Positions 5,782 through 12,258 of a stretch of DNA of 12,258 nucleotides are shown here, one piece after another. The stretch lies in assembly GCA_015520895.1 (NCBI GenBank), contig WAPH01000010.1, positions 1-12,258 of the forward strand, read 5' to 3'. The translations under genes were made by a program, and so were the position numbers. The DNA is from Nanobdellati archaeon (GTDB lineage Archaea; EX4484-52; JAADEF01). The notes beneath the pieces were generated by a model. That model saw only the letters and a list, made by a program, of their open reading frames with translations. It did no database searches and had not been told where the DNA came from. The stretch's first letter is position 1. Each line of letters starts with the position of its first letter.

Positions 5782-7553
5782 TGGTTAAAGTCAAAAAAGC
5801 AGTTCGTAACCTAAAAATAAAAATGAAAAAATACTACGAGAAATTAAAATTAGAAGAATCTAAAGATAAAGAAGCAAAAGGATTATACGGCATACCGCCA
5901 GAATTACTAGAGCAATTACTAAAAAAAGAAAAACCTAAAGAAGAGAAAGAAGTTAAAGAGGAGGAAGGTATAGATTTGTCCTCTTTAGAGCGCTTTAAAA
6001 AAAATATAGTTGTTATAGATAGAGAAGAAACAGATATTGATCTCAAAGATAAAATAATACATTACCCGTTAATAACAGATACTAAAACAGGGAAAATACT
6101 GGCTGAAGCAAAAATATACTTTAACGACAAAATAGGGAAATTAGTTTATGATGTGGTAGAACCCCCTTTAACATTACAAGATAAAAAAACAATCAGGTAT
6201 TTGAAAAGAGTAATAGAGGATAAAATAGATGTAGATTTCTCAAAGCTAGACACTCAAAAAGCAAAAGATTATTTGGCAAAAATCATAAATGATATTATAT
6301 TAGAGTTCGGGCTAAAAACAGATCCGAGTAAAATAGATATTTACAGATATTATATCGAAAGAGATTTCTTAGGTTTAGGAAAAATTGAGCCGTTATTAAG
6401 AGATAATAATCTAGAAGATATAAGTTGTGACGGTATAGGCATACCTGTGTTCGTTTTTCATAGGGACTCTAAGATAGGCTCAATTCAAACAAATGTAGTA
6501 TTTGAGAACAAAACCGAGTTAGATAACTTTATAATAAGATTGGCTCAGAAATGTAATAAAAATGTCTCAGTTGCTGAACCTATTGTAGAAGGTGCCTTGC
6601 CTGATGGTTCAAGAGTTCATGCTGTGTTAGGTACAGATATTGCACGTAAAGGATCTAACTTCACCATTAGAAAGTTCTCTAAAGAACCTTTAACTCCCAT
6701 AAAACTTATGAAATATGGAACCATAGATGCCAAAATACTTGCATACTTTTGGCTTATGATCGAAAATAAACTATCTGTGCTTGTATCAGGACCAACAGCA
6801 GCAGGTAAAACGTCTTTACTTAATGCTATCTCATTATTTATAAGACCTGATGCTAAAGTAGTGTCGATAGAAGATACTCCTGAATTAAGATTACCACATG
6901 AACACTGGGTTCCGGAAGTAGAAAGACCTGGATTTGGAAGATATAGAGGAGAAAAGAAAACAGGAGAAGTAAACATGTTTGATCTATTAAAAGGAGCACT
7001 AAGGCAAAGACCTGATTATATTATCGTAGGAGAAGTAAGAGGTAAAGAAGCTTATGTATTATTTCAAGGAATGGCAACAGGACATGCTGGATTAGCAACG
7101 ATTCATGCTGATACTATAGATAAAGTTATTGATAGATTGATAACACCTCCTATTAATTTACCTGCATCGCTATTAGAAACATTAGATATTGTAGTTTTCG
7201 TAAAAGGATTCCGGTATAAAAACAAATTCACTAGAAGGATAACTAATGTAGTAGAGATAGAAGGATACAACATAAAGGAGGAAGAAGTTAGAACAAGAAC
7301 TGTATTTTCATGGTCTTCTGAAAAAGATGAATTCAAACCTTTAAAACCTTCTCTAAAACTAAAAAAGATTTCTGATCTTACAGGAATGTCTAAACAAGAA
7401 CTTATTCAGGAGATAGTAAATAGAGTAAAAGTATTAAACTGGATGTATGAAAATGACATAACAGATTTCAAAAGGGTAGGGGAAATAATAAAATTGTATT
7501 ATTACAATAAAGAAGGACTCCTAGAATTTATCAATGAGTATTCAGCTTCGTGA
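5781..7553 (+). CDS. Type II/IV secretion (pilus assembly) ATPase, archaeal GspE/TadA/FlaI-like
   Basis: 590 residues; the hexameric cytoplasmic motor that drives pilin assembly or secretion. Residues 1-75 are highly charged (Lys/Glu-rich, KEKPKEEKEVKEEEG), probably a flexible or coiled N-terminal tail. The N-terminal domain spans about 130-300 and includes EPIVEGALPDGSRVHA. The motor core has Walker A GPTAAGKTS (337-345), the Asp box SIEDTPELRLP (362-372), Walker B IIVGEVRG with E418 (414-421), and the His box GHAGLATIHAD (434-444). All catalytic residues are present. Walker A has AA where GS is usual (GPTGSGKT), which still fits the consensus. A further 120 residues follow the core. Preceded by two pilin-like genes and followed by two T2SF membrane proteins, so it is the motor of this locus. 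Archaellum-specific genes are not seen, favouring a pilus or secretion role over an archaellum. Confidence 0.93.
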   Translation: MVKVKKAVRNLKIKMKKYYEKLKLEESKDKEAKGLYGIPPELLEQLLKKEKPKEEKEVKEEEGIDLSSLERFKKNIVVIDREETDIDLKDKIIHYPLITDTKTGKILAEAKIYFNDKIGKLVYDVVEPPLTLQDKKTIRYLKRVIEDKIDVDFSKLDTQKAKDYLAKIINDIILEFGLKTDPSKIDIYRYYIERDFLGLGKIEPLLRDNNLEDISCDGIGIPVFVFHRDSKIGSIQTNVVFENKTELDNFIIRLAQKCNKNVSVAEPIVEGALPDGSRVHAVLGTDIARKGSNFTIRKFSKEPLTPIKLMKYGTIDAKILAYFWLMIENKLSVLVSGPTAAGKTSLLNAISLFIRPDAKVVSIEDTPELRLPHEHWVPEVERPGFGRYRGEKKTGEVNMFDLLKGALRQRPDYIIVGEVRGKEAYVLFQGMATGHAGLATIHADTIDKVIDRLITPPINLPASLLETLDIVVFVKGFRYKNKFTRRITNVVEIEGYNIKEEEVRTRTVFSWSSEKDEFKPLKPSLKLKKISDLTGMSKQELIQEIVNRVKVLNWMYENDITDFKRVGEIIKLYYYNKEGLLEFINEYSAS

Positions 7554-7558
7554 TCATA

Positions 7559-8440
7559 ATGGTATCTTCATTTGAAAAGTATGCTCCTATAGCTTACAAA
7601 TACGTAGGTAAAATTACAGATATATCTTTTTTTAAAGCGCTTTTTATACCTATAAGCCCAGATATTAAAAAAGTTGGTATTCATGTCACAATAGAAGAAT
7701 ATGCTGCACTAACAGTGTTTACTTCTGCATTAGTCTATTTTTTTACAACCATACCTCTAACTTTTATATTTGCCTTAGTATTTAACAGTTTAATTGCAGG
7801 TATGATATTAGGCAATTTAGGAGGTATAAGTCTGGCTTTAGTAACTTTTTTTATATTTTATCTTTATCCTAAAAACACCATCATGGCCAAAAAGAAAAAA
7901 ATAGACGCAAGCTTACCTTTTGCAACATATTATTTAATCACCATAGCCGAAAGCGGAGCCACTATGCTTGATTTATTTAAAATATTAGCTAACATGACAG
8001 AATATAAAAGTTTGGCAGAAGAAGCAAAGCGTATCGTTTTCGAAGTAGAAAACCTAGGTTACAATATTGCAGATGCTTTAAAGAACGCAAGTGATAGGAC
8101 AGCTTCTGAAAGTTTCAAATATCTCCTTTGGGGTATAAGAAATACGATGATAGTAGGAGGTGATTTAATCACCTATCTACGAGAAAAATCAAATATTTTT
8201 TTGCAAGAATATAAAAGAAATCTTGTGAAATTTAGCCAACAACTTAACCTAATGGTGGAAATATACATTACATTAATGCTCGTGGGTGTCATCTTTTTTA
8301 TCATACTTACTTTAGTAATAGGAATGATGATGCAATCCATAATAATACCTTTCATCCAATTGTTTGTAGTGTTCATAATCCTACCTTTAGCAACTTTCGG
8401 ATTTATTATATTATTTAAGACAATGAGTTTAGAGGGATAA
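7559..8440 (+). CDS. T2SF-domain membrane platform protein (TadC/GspF/FlaJ-like), first copy
   Basis: About 293 residues with four predicted membrane segments, roughly residues 50-77, 81-104, 234-256 and 262-286, and a cytoplasmic helical T2SF domain in between (about 115-222) containing GATMLDLFKILAN and GYNIADAL, a helix-loop pattern typical of the family. These proteins form the inner-membrane platform turned by the ATPase. The frame is open from a GTG at 7550, which overlaps the ATPase stop as GTGA, so a coupled GTG start giving three more residues is possible; I prefer the ATG at 7559. No Shine-Dalgarno is clear for either. The next gene follows after one base. It probably works together with that gene as the two halves of a GspF-like platform. 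Confidence 0.87.
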   Translation: MVSSFEKYAPIAYKYVGKITDISFFKALFIPISPDIKKVGIHVTIEEYAALTVFTSALVYFFTTIPLTFIFALVFNSLIAGMILGNLGGISLALVTFFIFYLYPKNTIMAKKKKIDASLPFATYYLITIAESGATMLDLFKILANMTEYKSLAEEAKRIVFEVENLGYNIADALKNASDRTASESFKYLLWGIRNTMIVGGDLITYLREKSNIFLQEYKRNLVKFSQQLNLMVEIYITLMLVGVIFFIILTLVIGMMMQSIIIPFIQLFVVFIILPLATFGFIILFKTMSLEG

Positions 8441-8441
8441 T

Positions 8442-9371
8442 GTGGATCCTAACAAGAAGAAAACAATAGAGTATGCTTCCTTTGCAATAGGAGTAATAAT
8501 TATATTAGGAAGTTATATATTAGCATTAAAAACAGAAGGTTCTATGGCCCCTATAACGACTTCTTTTTTGATATTAGGGGTGTTTGTTTCTTTTATCACT
8601 TATGCGTTACTAGAATATTATGATTATGCAAGAGTAAAAAAAGCAGAAGAAACATTCCCAAGATTCTTAAGAGACTATGCTGAGGCTATAAACAGTGGTA
8701 TGAATTTCAGTCAAGCATTTGATCTTGTTTTAAAAAATGATTATGGTGCTTTAAACGAATATCTTAAAAGAGCTAAAAATAGAATGAGTTTAAACATACC
8801 TTTTCCACGAGTTATCCAACTACTTCAACAAGAATTAAAGAAGAGTAATATGATAAAGAATGCATTAGGAATTATAATAAATTCTTACTATTCTGGTGGA
8901 GATGTGGCCATGACCATGATGGATTTATCTGAAACTGTGTTAAACCTCAAAGAAATATACGAAGAAAAAAAATCCATACTTCATCAACAAGTTATTATTA
9001 TGTACGCCATATTTTTTATATTTCTCCTTATAATACTTGTGCTTTATTACGTATTCAGACCAATAGCCACCATGGAAGGAGGAGAAATAGGAATGGAAGG
9101 TATGGCAATAAGTTTGCAAGCAACAAATTATTGTGATAAAAGTCTTTATCCTCAAATTTATCCTATTTGCACTATAGGCTATATATTTGGATACAGTATG
9201 ACAGATAACCTTACGTACTTTAAAATCCTTTTATTTTTTACCGCAATTGTTCAAGCAATTTCTATTGGTTTAATCGTAGGTGTAATATATGATAACGACA
9301 TAAAAGCAGGTTTCAAACATTCCGCTATTTTATTAACAGTAACTTTATTAATTTTCGCCTTAGCATTGTAG
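8442..9371 (+). CDS. T2SF-domain membrane platform protein (TadB/FlaJ-like), second copy
   Basis: 309 residues. Hydrophobic segments lie at about 11-30, 36-58, 181-206, 259-283 and 293-309, with the cytoplasmic helical T2SF domain at about 65-180 (FPRFLRDYAEAINSGMNFSQAF and a later SGGDVAMTMMDLSETV). A loop of about 50 residues (207-258) carries two cysteines and may face outside. It starts with GTG, well supported by GAGGG (8432-8436) five bases upstream and inside the previous gene; an ATG two bases earlier is in another frame. Tandem T2SF genes after the ATPase match Tad-like and archaeal pilus loci, where the two proteins probably form a heteromeric platform. The RuBisCO gene begins 11 nt after its stop. 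Confidence 0.87.
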   Translation: MDPNKKKTIEYASFAIGVIIILGSYILALKTEGSMAPITTSFLILGVFVSFITYALLEYYDYARVKKAEETFPRFLRDYAEAINSGMNFSQAFDLVLKNDYGALNEYLKRAKNRMSLNIPFPRVIQLLQQELKKSNMIKNALGIIINSYYSGGDVAMTMMDLSETVLNLKEIYEEKKSILHQQVIIMYAIFFIFLLIILVLYYVFRPIATMEGGEIGMEGMAISLQATNYCDKSLYPQIYPICTIGYIFGYSMTDNLTYFKILLFFTAIVQAISIGLIVGVIYDNDIKAGFKHSAILLTVTLLIFALAL

Positions 9372-9377
9372 AGGTGA
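9371..9377 (+). promoter_or_regulatory. Ribosome binding site that sets the RuBisCO start
   Basis: GAGGTGA overlaps the stop codon of the preceding gene. It lies six bases (from GAGGTG) before the ATG at 9383. The upstream in-frame GTG at 9374 is part of this site itself, so it is unlikely to be the start. Confidence 0.6.
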
Positions 9378-9382
9378 GTGAA

Positions 9383-10789
9383 ATGTACGGAGGCTATAAT
9401 TACTTGGATTTGAACTATGTTCCAAAGAAAACAGATTTTAAAGTATTAGTGTGGTTAAAAGGTAAGAAAAAATTTGAGGAATTGGCAGAAGGTGTTGCAG
9501 CAGAAAGTTCTGTAGGTACTTGGACTAAAATTAATACTATGAATAAAAAAGTATTTTCTGATTATAGAGCAAGAATATATGAAATAAAAAAAGTTAGCAA
9601 TTATGCTGGTTTTGCTTATTTAGCATATCCTTATGAGCATTTTGATGAGCGCAATCTCCTGCAATTTTTTGCATCTGTTTTTGGAAATGTGTATGGACTA
9701 AAAGAATTAGAAGAACTTTATATAATAGATCTTTACATCCCTATTAAATATCAACGATTATTTAATGGCCCTAAATTTGGAATAAAAGGTATAAGAAAAA
9801 TGGTCGATACTTTAAAAAGTAAAAGGCCTCACGTAGGAACTATAATTAAACCTAAAGTAGGTCTAGCACCGAAAGAATTTGCTAAAGTTGCTTATGATGC
9901 TTGGTCTAATGGATTAGATCTTGTGAAAGATGATGAAAATCTAGTAAATCAAAGGTTTTGTCCATGGAAAGAAAGATTTGAATTAACAAATCAAGTTAGA
10001 GATAAAGCCGAAATAAAAACAGGAGAGCCTAAAGTCTATGCAACAAATATTACAGATATGGACGTTAATGTCATGTATGAACGTATAGATACAGTATATG
10101 AAGGAGGTAACAAACTTATAATGTTGGATGTGTTCATTTTAGGAATGGCGTTAACAAAAAAAATTGTAGATTATGCTCATAAAAAGGGATTAGCAGTACA
10201 CGCACATAGAGCAGGATATGCTGCCATGCACAGGGGCAAGTACGGATATGATTTTAGAATTCTCGCTAAAATATATAGGCTTTTAGGTGTAGACCAATTA
10301 CATATAGGTACAGGAGTGGGTAAAATGGAAGGATCTCCTATATATATAAAAAAATTACATGAAATCTTAACATCTAGAGTAAATAGCGTGTCATTCTTAG
10401 GATTTTTTGAGCAAGAATGGAATAAAGATATAAAAGAAGTATTTCCTGTTGCATCAGGAGGATTAGACGCAGGAAAAGTAGAAGGAATAATAGAGGTTCA
10501 CGGTAAGGACGTAGTAATTCAAGCAGGAGGCGGAGTCCATGGGCATCCTAAAGGCTCAAAAGCAGGAGCTAAATCCTTGAGAGATGCAGCAGAAGCAATT
10601 AGTAAAGGATTATCTTTAGAAGAATATGCAAAAAAATCGAAAGAATTGGCCATAGCACTTAAACATTTTGGTTACACTCCTAAAGAAGAAATAAGAAAAA
10701 AGATAAAAAAAGTATTAAATGCGAAAGATGTGCTTGTAGAAATTGTGTTTTCTCAAGGATTGGATGCGCTTATAGCTTTAAGAGATTGA
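9383..10789 (+). CDS. rbcL: RuBisCO large subunit, archaeal form III-like
   Basis: Carboxylates ribulose-1,5-bisphosphate to two 3-phosphoglycerates; in archaea it usually closes the AMP-nucleoside salvage route rather than a Calvin cycle. Numbering from the GTG at 9374: AAESSVGTWT (42-51, E44, T49, W50), N105 in GNVYG, GTIIKPKVGL (155-164, K159 and K161), carbamylation lysine K185 with D187 and E188 in KDDENL, HAHRAG (H278, R279), HIGTGVGKMEG with loop-6 lysine K317, SGG (S361) and GGGVHGHP (385-392). All residues needed for catalysis appear present. Signatures are mixed between form III and form II/III, and a lysine-rich tail of about 35 residues follows the usual C-terminus, its end overlapping the next gene. 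It follows the pilus genes by 11 nt, so it is probably cotranscribed. AMP phosphorylase and R15P isomerase are not in the window. Start chosen from GAGGTG. Confidence 0.93.
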   Translation: MYGGYNYLDLNYVPKKTDFKVLVWLKGKKKFEELAEGVAAESSVGTWTKINTMNKKVFSDYRARIYEIKKVSNYAGFAYLAYPYEHFDERNLLQFFASVFGNVYGLKELEELYIIDLYIPIKYQRLFNGPKFGIKGIRKMVDTLKSKRPHVGTIIKPKVGLAPKEFAKVAYDAWSNGLDLVKDDENLVNQRFCPWKERFELTNQVRDKAEIKTGEPKVYATNITDMDVNVMYERIDTVYEGGNKLIMLDVFILGMALTKKIVDYAHKKGLAVHAHRAGYAAMHRGKYGYDFRILAKIYRLLGVDQLHIGTGVGKMEGSPIYIKKLHEILTSRVNSVSFLGFFEQEWNKDIKEVFPVASGGLDAGKVEGIIEVHGKDVVIQAGGGVHGHPKGSKAGAKSLRDAAEAISKGLSLEEYAKKSKELAIALKHFGYTPKEEIRKKIKKVLNAKDVLVEIVFSQGLDALIALRD

Positions 10790-11757
10790 TTAGACTTGCT
10801 ATTTCCCTTTATTTCATAACCTGCTAAAATCCTTTTAGCTTTTTTCTTCATTTGTTGATATAACTCCCATAAACCATCTTCTTTTAACTCAAACAATACC
10901 TTAATTTTAAGATTATTGAACTCCTCTATTTTTTCCCCATAAAGTCTTAAAACACCTTCCATCTTTTTTATAAGATCATAAACATAATATATTGTTGTAT
11001 CCAAATCTATCCAATTAGAAGAATTTATCTCTCTTGGTAATCGCTTCATATATCTTGTAGTTAGTTGCGTTAACATTTGTTTTAATTTCTGCTCATCACC
11101 TTCTTTTAAATCTTTAGCATACTTGCCACTTCCATAAAATTTTAAGGCATATTCTTCTATAAAAGGGTAAGCAATACTTATTAAAGTTACATATTCTTTT
11201 TCTACGTATTGTTTCAAGGGCTTTCCGTTCCCTTTTATATATCTTAAAGATGCGCTATAAGCGGAAACAAACAAAGCAACAGTAAAAAATCGTCTTTCCT
11301 CTTCACTTATAAAAGGATGCCATTGGCCTACGACTCCGTCAATCCTATGATTTAGTTGAAAATAAGGATTATTTTGCTTCTCTCCTAGCATTTTGGCCCA
11401 TATTTCTTCCAACAGATTAGTGGGCTCGAATAAAGATCCTTCGTTTTTGTACTCTTTAAAACATAATTCATCAGCAAATCTAATATCATAATGTGCTTCA
11501 AAAGCTTCTTTAAAGCCATAGCTATCTCTCGCAACTTCTCTTTGAGTCTTTGTTGAGTCACCTAACATTATATTTGCTGCTAAGGAATATAACCAAACAT
11601 CAAAAGAAGATGTGTGCTTTCCTCTATTAGTAAGAAAATACAGAGATCCTAACACTTGATCTAGGATTGCTACTCTTTCATAAAATTTATATAATTCCTC
11701 TTCTACAAAATTCCTATATCCCCCTAAAGGATTTATAAACTCTACATATTGCTTCAT
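10753..11757 (-). CDS. Uncharacterised 334-residue protein
   Basis: I do not recognise the family. The protein is rich in helices, Glu, Lys and aromatic residues, has no signal peptide and no convincing membrane segment (the best hydrophobic stretch, about 157-172, is short and broken by Ser and Tyr). Points that may help: FEAHYDIRFADE (86-97), NHRIDGVVGQWHPF (136-149) with two His, Arg and Asp, and a possible helical bundle at 255-310. Only C99 is a cysteine. The last ~18 residues (GNSKSNQSLKAISASNP) look like an unstructured tail, and the final twelve are encoded opposite the end of the RuBisCO gene, a 37-bp convergent overlap. The start is supported by GAGGGG six bases before the ATG and a TATA box further up. 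Real by length, codon pattern and signals; cytoplasmic by inference. Confidence 0.8.
   Translation of the reverse strand: MKQYVEFINPLGGYRNFVEEELYKFYERVAILDQVLGSLYFLTNRGKHTSSFDVWLYSLAANIMLGDSTKTQREVARDSYGFKEAFEAHYDIRFADELCFKEYKNEGSLFEPTNLLEEIWAKMLGEKQNNPYFQLNHRIDGVVGQWHPFISEEERRFFTVALFVSAYSASLRYIKGNGKPLKQYVEKEYVTLISIAYPFIEEYALKFYGSGKYAKDLKEGDEQKLKQMLTQLTTRYMKRLPREINSSNWIDLDTTIYYVYDLIKKMEGVLRLYGEKIEEFNNLKIKVLFELKEDGLWELYQQMKKKAKRILAGYEIKGNSKSNQSLKAISASNP
10839..10853 (+). terminator. Possible T-rich terminator downstream of the RuBisCO gene
   Basis: A pyrimidine-rich stretch with six T in a row (cttttttcttcattt), 50 nt after the RuBisCO stop and inside the convergent gene. Archaeal transcription often ends at U-rich tracts without a hairpin. 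Weak call: T runs are frequent in this AT-rich sequence. Confidence 0.25.
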
Positions 11758-11763
11758 AGATAT

Positions 11764-11822
11764 CCCCTCGGACAGGCAGGCATTAATAACGTTTATTATT
11801 ATACGTTACCCTTATATATAAT
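11764..11822 (-). promoter_or_regulatory. Promoter and leader of the 334-residue protein gene
   Basis: The minus strand has TTATATATAA at 11821-11812, a good TATA box, predicting a start site near 11790 and a leader of about 33 nt. The leader ends with GAGGGG (11769-11764), six bases before the ATG. Between them is an unusually GC-rich stretch (about 11764-11781) for this genome. A perfect inverted repeat TAACGT (11787-11792) and ACGTTA (11803-11808), separated by 10 bp, lies between the TATA box and the predicted start site, a position where a repressor could bind. The TATA and ribosome site are good; the operator is speculative. Confidence 0.5.
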
Positions 11823-11833
11823 TTTCGTTAAAT

Positions 11834-12258
11834 TTAAATAATATTATTCCAAAGAATTAAAAATACCTTACTCAGCAATCTAATCATAAATAAATAAAAA
11901 GATATTAAACTATAATAAATAAAGAAGGAGAAAAAGGGATAAATCTTTATAAGAAGATTCCTATATTCATAAAGTTCATCGATTTTTTTATTTTCTTCTT
12001 CATAAGATAAAGAAAAAGATAAATTATTTAACGCTTCATTAACTGCTGCTATACATGTTTGTTTTTGAGAGATATTAGATGATAAAATATAGTATTGAAG
12101 GTAATTATTGATATTACTAAGCATAATAGCGTAGTTCTCGTTAATTTCTCTTCGTAAATTATTATATGCCTCCTCTTTACCTTTACTAAGATCTAATCCT
12201 GTTGTTAATTTTATAAAATTGTCAATATAGCTACTAACAGGTTGTTGAATAGAAGAAT
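11834..12258 (-). CDS. 3' part of an unrecognised gene ending in a membrane segment (runs off right edge)
   Basis: The minus-strand frame is open from the window edge to the TAA at 11836-11834: 140 complete codons. An ATG at 12124 would give a 96-residue protein, but it has no ribosome binding site and the frame continues 44 codons upstream without a stop, so I treat it as the 3' end of a longer gene. The upstream part reads polar and helical (SSIQQPVSSYIDNFIKLTTG, then Glu/Asn/Arg-rich). A charged helix (YEEENKKIDELYEYRN) precedes a strongly hydrophobic C-terminus (about residues 105-140, FFSFFIYYSLISFYLFMIRLL), probably one or two membrane passes. One cysteine (in KQTC). No family recognised. 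The next gene on this strand starts 76 bp further on with its own promoter. Confidence 0.55.
   Translation of the reverse strand, partial: SSIQQPVSSYIDNFIKLTTGLDLSKGKEEAYNNLRREINENYAIMLSNINNYLQYYILSSNISQKQTCIAAVNEALNNLSFSLSYEEENKKIDELYEYRNLLIKIYPFFSFFIYYSLISFYLFMIRLLSKVFLILWNNII

Noticed and set aside
6617..6976. Minus-strand open frame of 119 codons inside the assembly ATPase gene
   Set aside because: Antisense to the Walker A and Asp box region, whose conservation explains the open frame; no own signals.
8940..9155. Minus-strand frame of 71 codons within the second T2SF gene
   Set aside because: Antisense to a membrane segment; aromatic and Tyr/Lys-rich composition arises from the opposite strand.
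4478..9371. Archaellum operon
   Set aside because: No archaellin repeats or FlaF, FlaG or FlaH-like genes are seen, and the T2SF function is split in two genes; pilus or secretion locus fits better.
9374..9382. GTG at 9374 as the RuBisCO start
   Set aside because: It belongs to the GAGGTGA ribosome binding site for the ATG at 9383; starting there would leave no binding site of its own.
1..12258. tRNA genes, CRISPR array, insertion sequence or att site
   Set aside because: No cloverleaf with a T-loop signature, no regularly spaced repeats, no transposase or integrase motifs and no terminal repeats were found by eye; the window is nearly filled by ordinary genes.

Overview
The window looks like a piece of an AT-rich archaeal chromosome. 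The evidence is a GatD subunit of the archaea-specific Glu-tRNA(Gln) amidotransferase GatDE, an archaeal-type TruD, an archaeal type IV pilus/secretion ATPase with two T2SF membrane proteins, pilins with archaeal class III signal peptides, an archaeal form III-like RuBisCO, GGTG/GAGG-type ribosome binding sites, and TATA boxes about 26 nt upstream of start codons. The small dense genes and the RuBisCO type would suit a DPANN lineage, but that placement is inference. No mobile element, rRNA, tRNA or CRISPR array was seen.

Left part, minus strand, read from 4437 down to 1. truD, gatD, a sugar-1-phosphate nucleotidyltransferase with a left-handed beta-helix, and a HAD phosphatase form a very tight operon (adjacent, 1-nt overlap, 20-nt overlap). 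After a 31-nt gap comes the start of a pilin gene that leaves the window at position 1. Its start region carries a perfect 15-bp inverted repeat and three copies of a 10-bp element that can place the start codon exactly in a hairpin loop.

Middle part, plus strand, 4478 to 10789. A divergent promoter region of 40 bp separates truD from a pilus operon: a Cys-rich pilin-like protein, a small pilin-like protein, the assembly ATPase, and two polytopic T2SF platform proteins. A RuBisCO large-subunit gene follows 11 nt after the last pilus gene, so it is probably cotranscribed with it. The pilus genes together make a minimal pilus or secretion machine. The RuBisCO has all the expected active-site residues and mixes sequence signatures of forms III and II/III.

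Right part, minus strand, 12258 to 10753. An unrecognised 334-residue soluble protein has its own TATA box and ribosome binding site. Its 3' end overlaps the 3' end of the RuBisCO gene by 37 bp in convergent orientation. Upstream of it is the 3' part of another unrecognised gene that is open to the right window edge and ends in a hydrophobic membrane segment.
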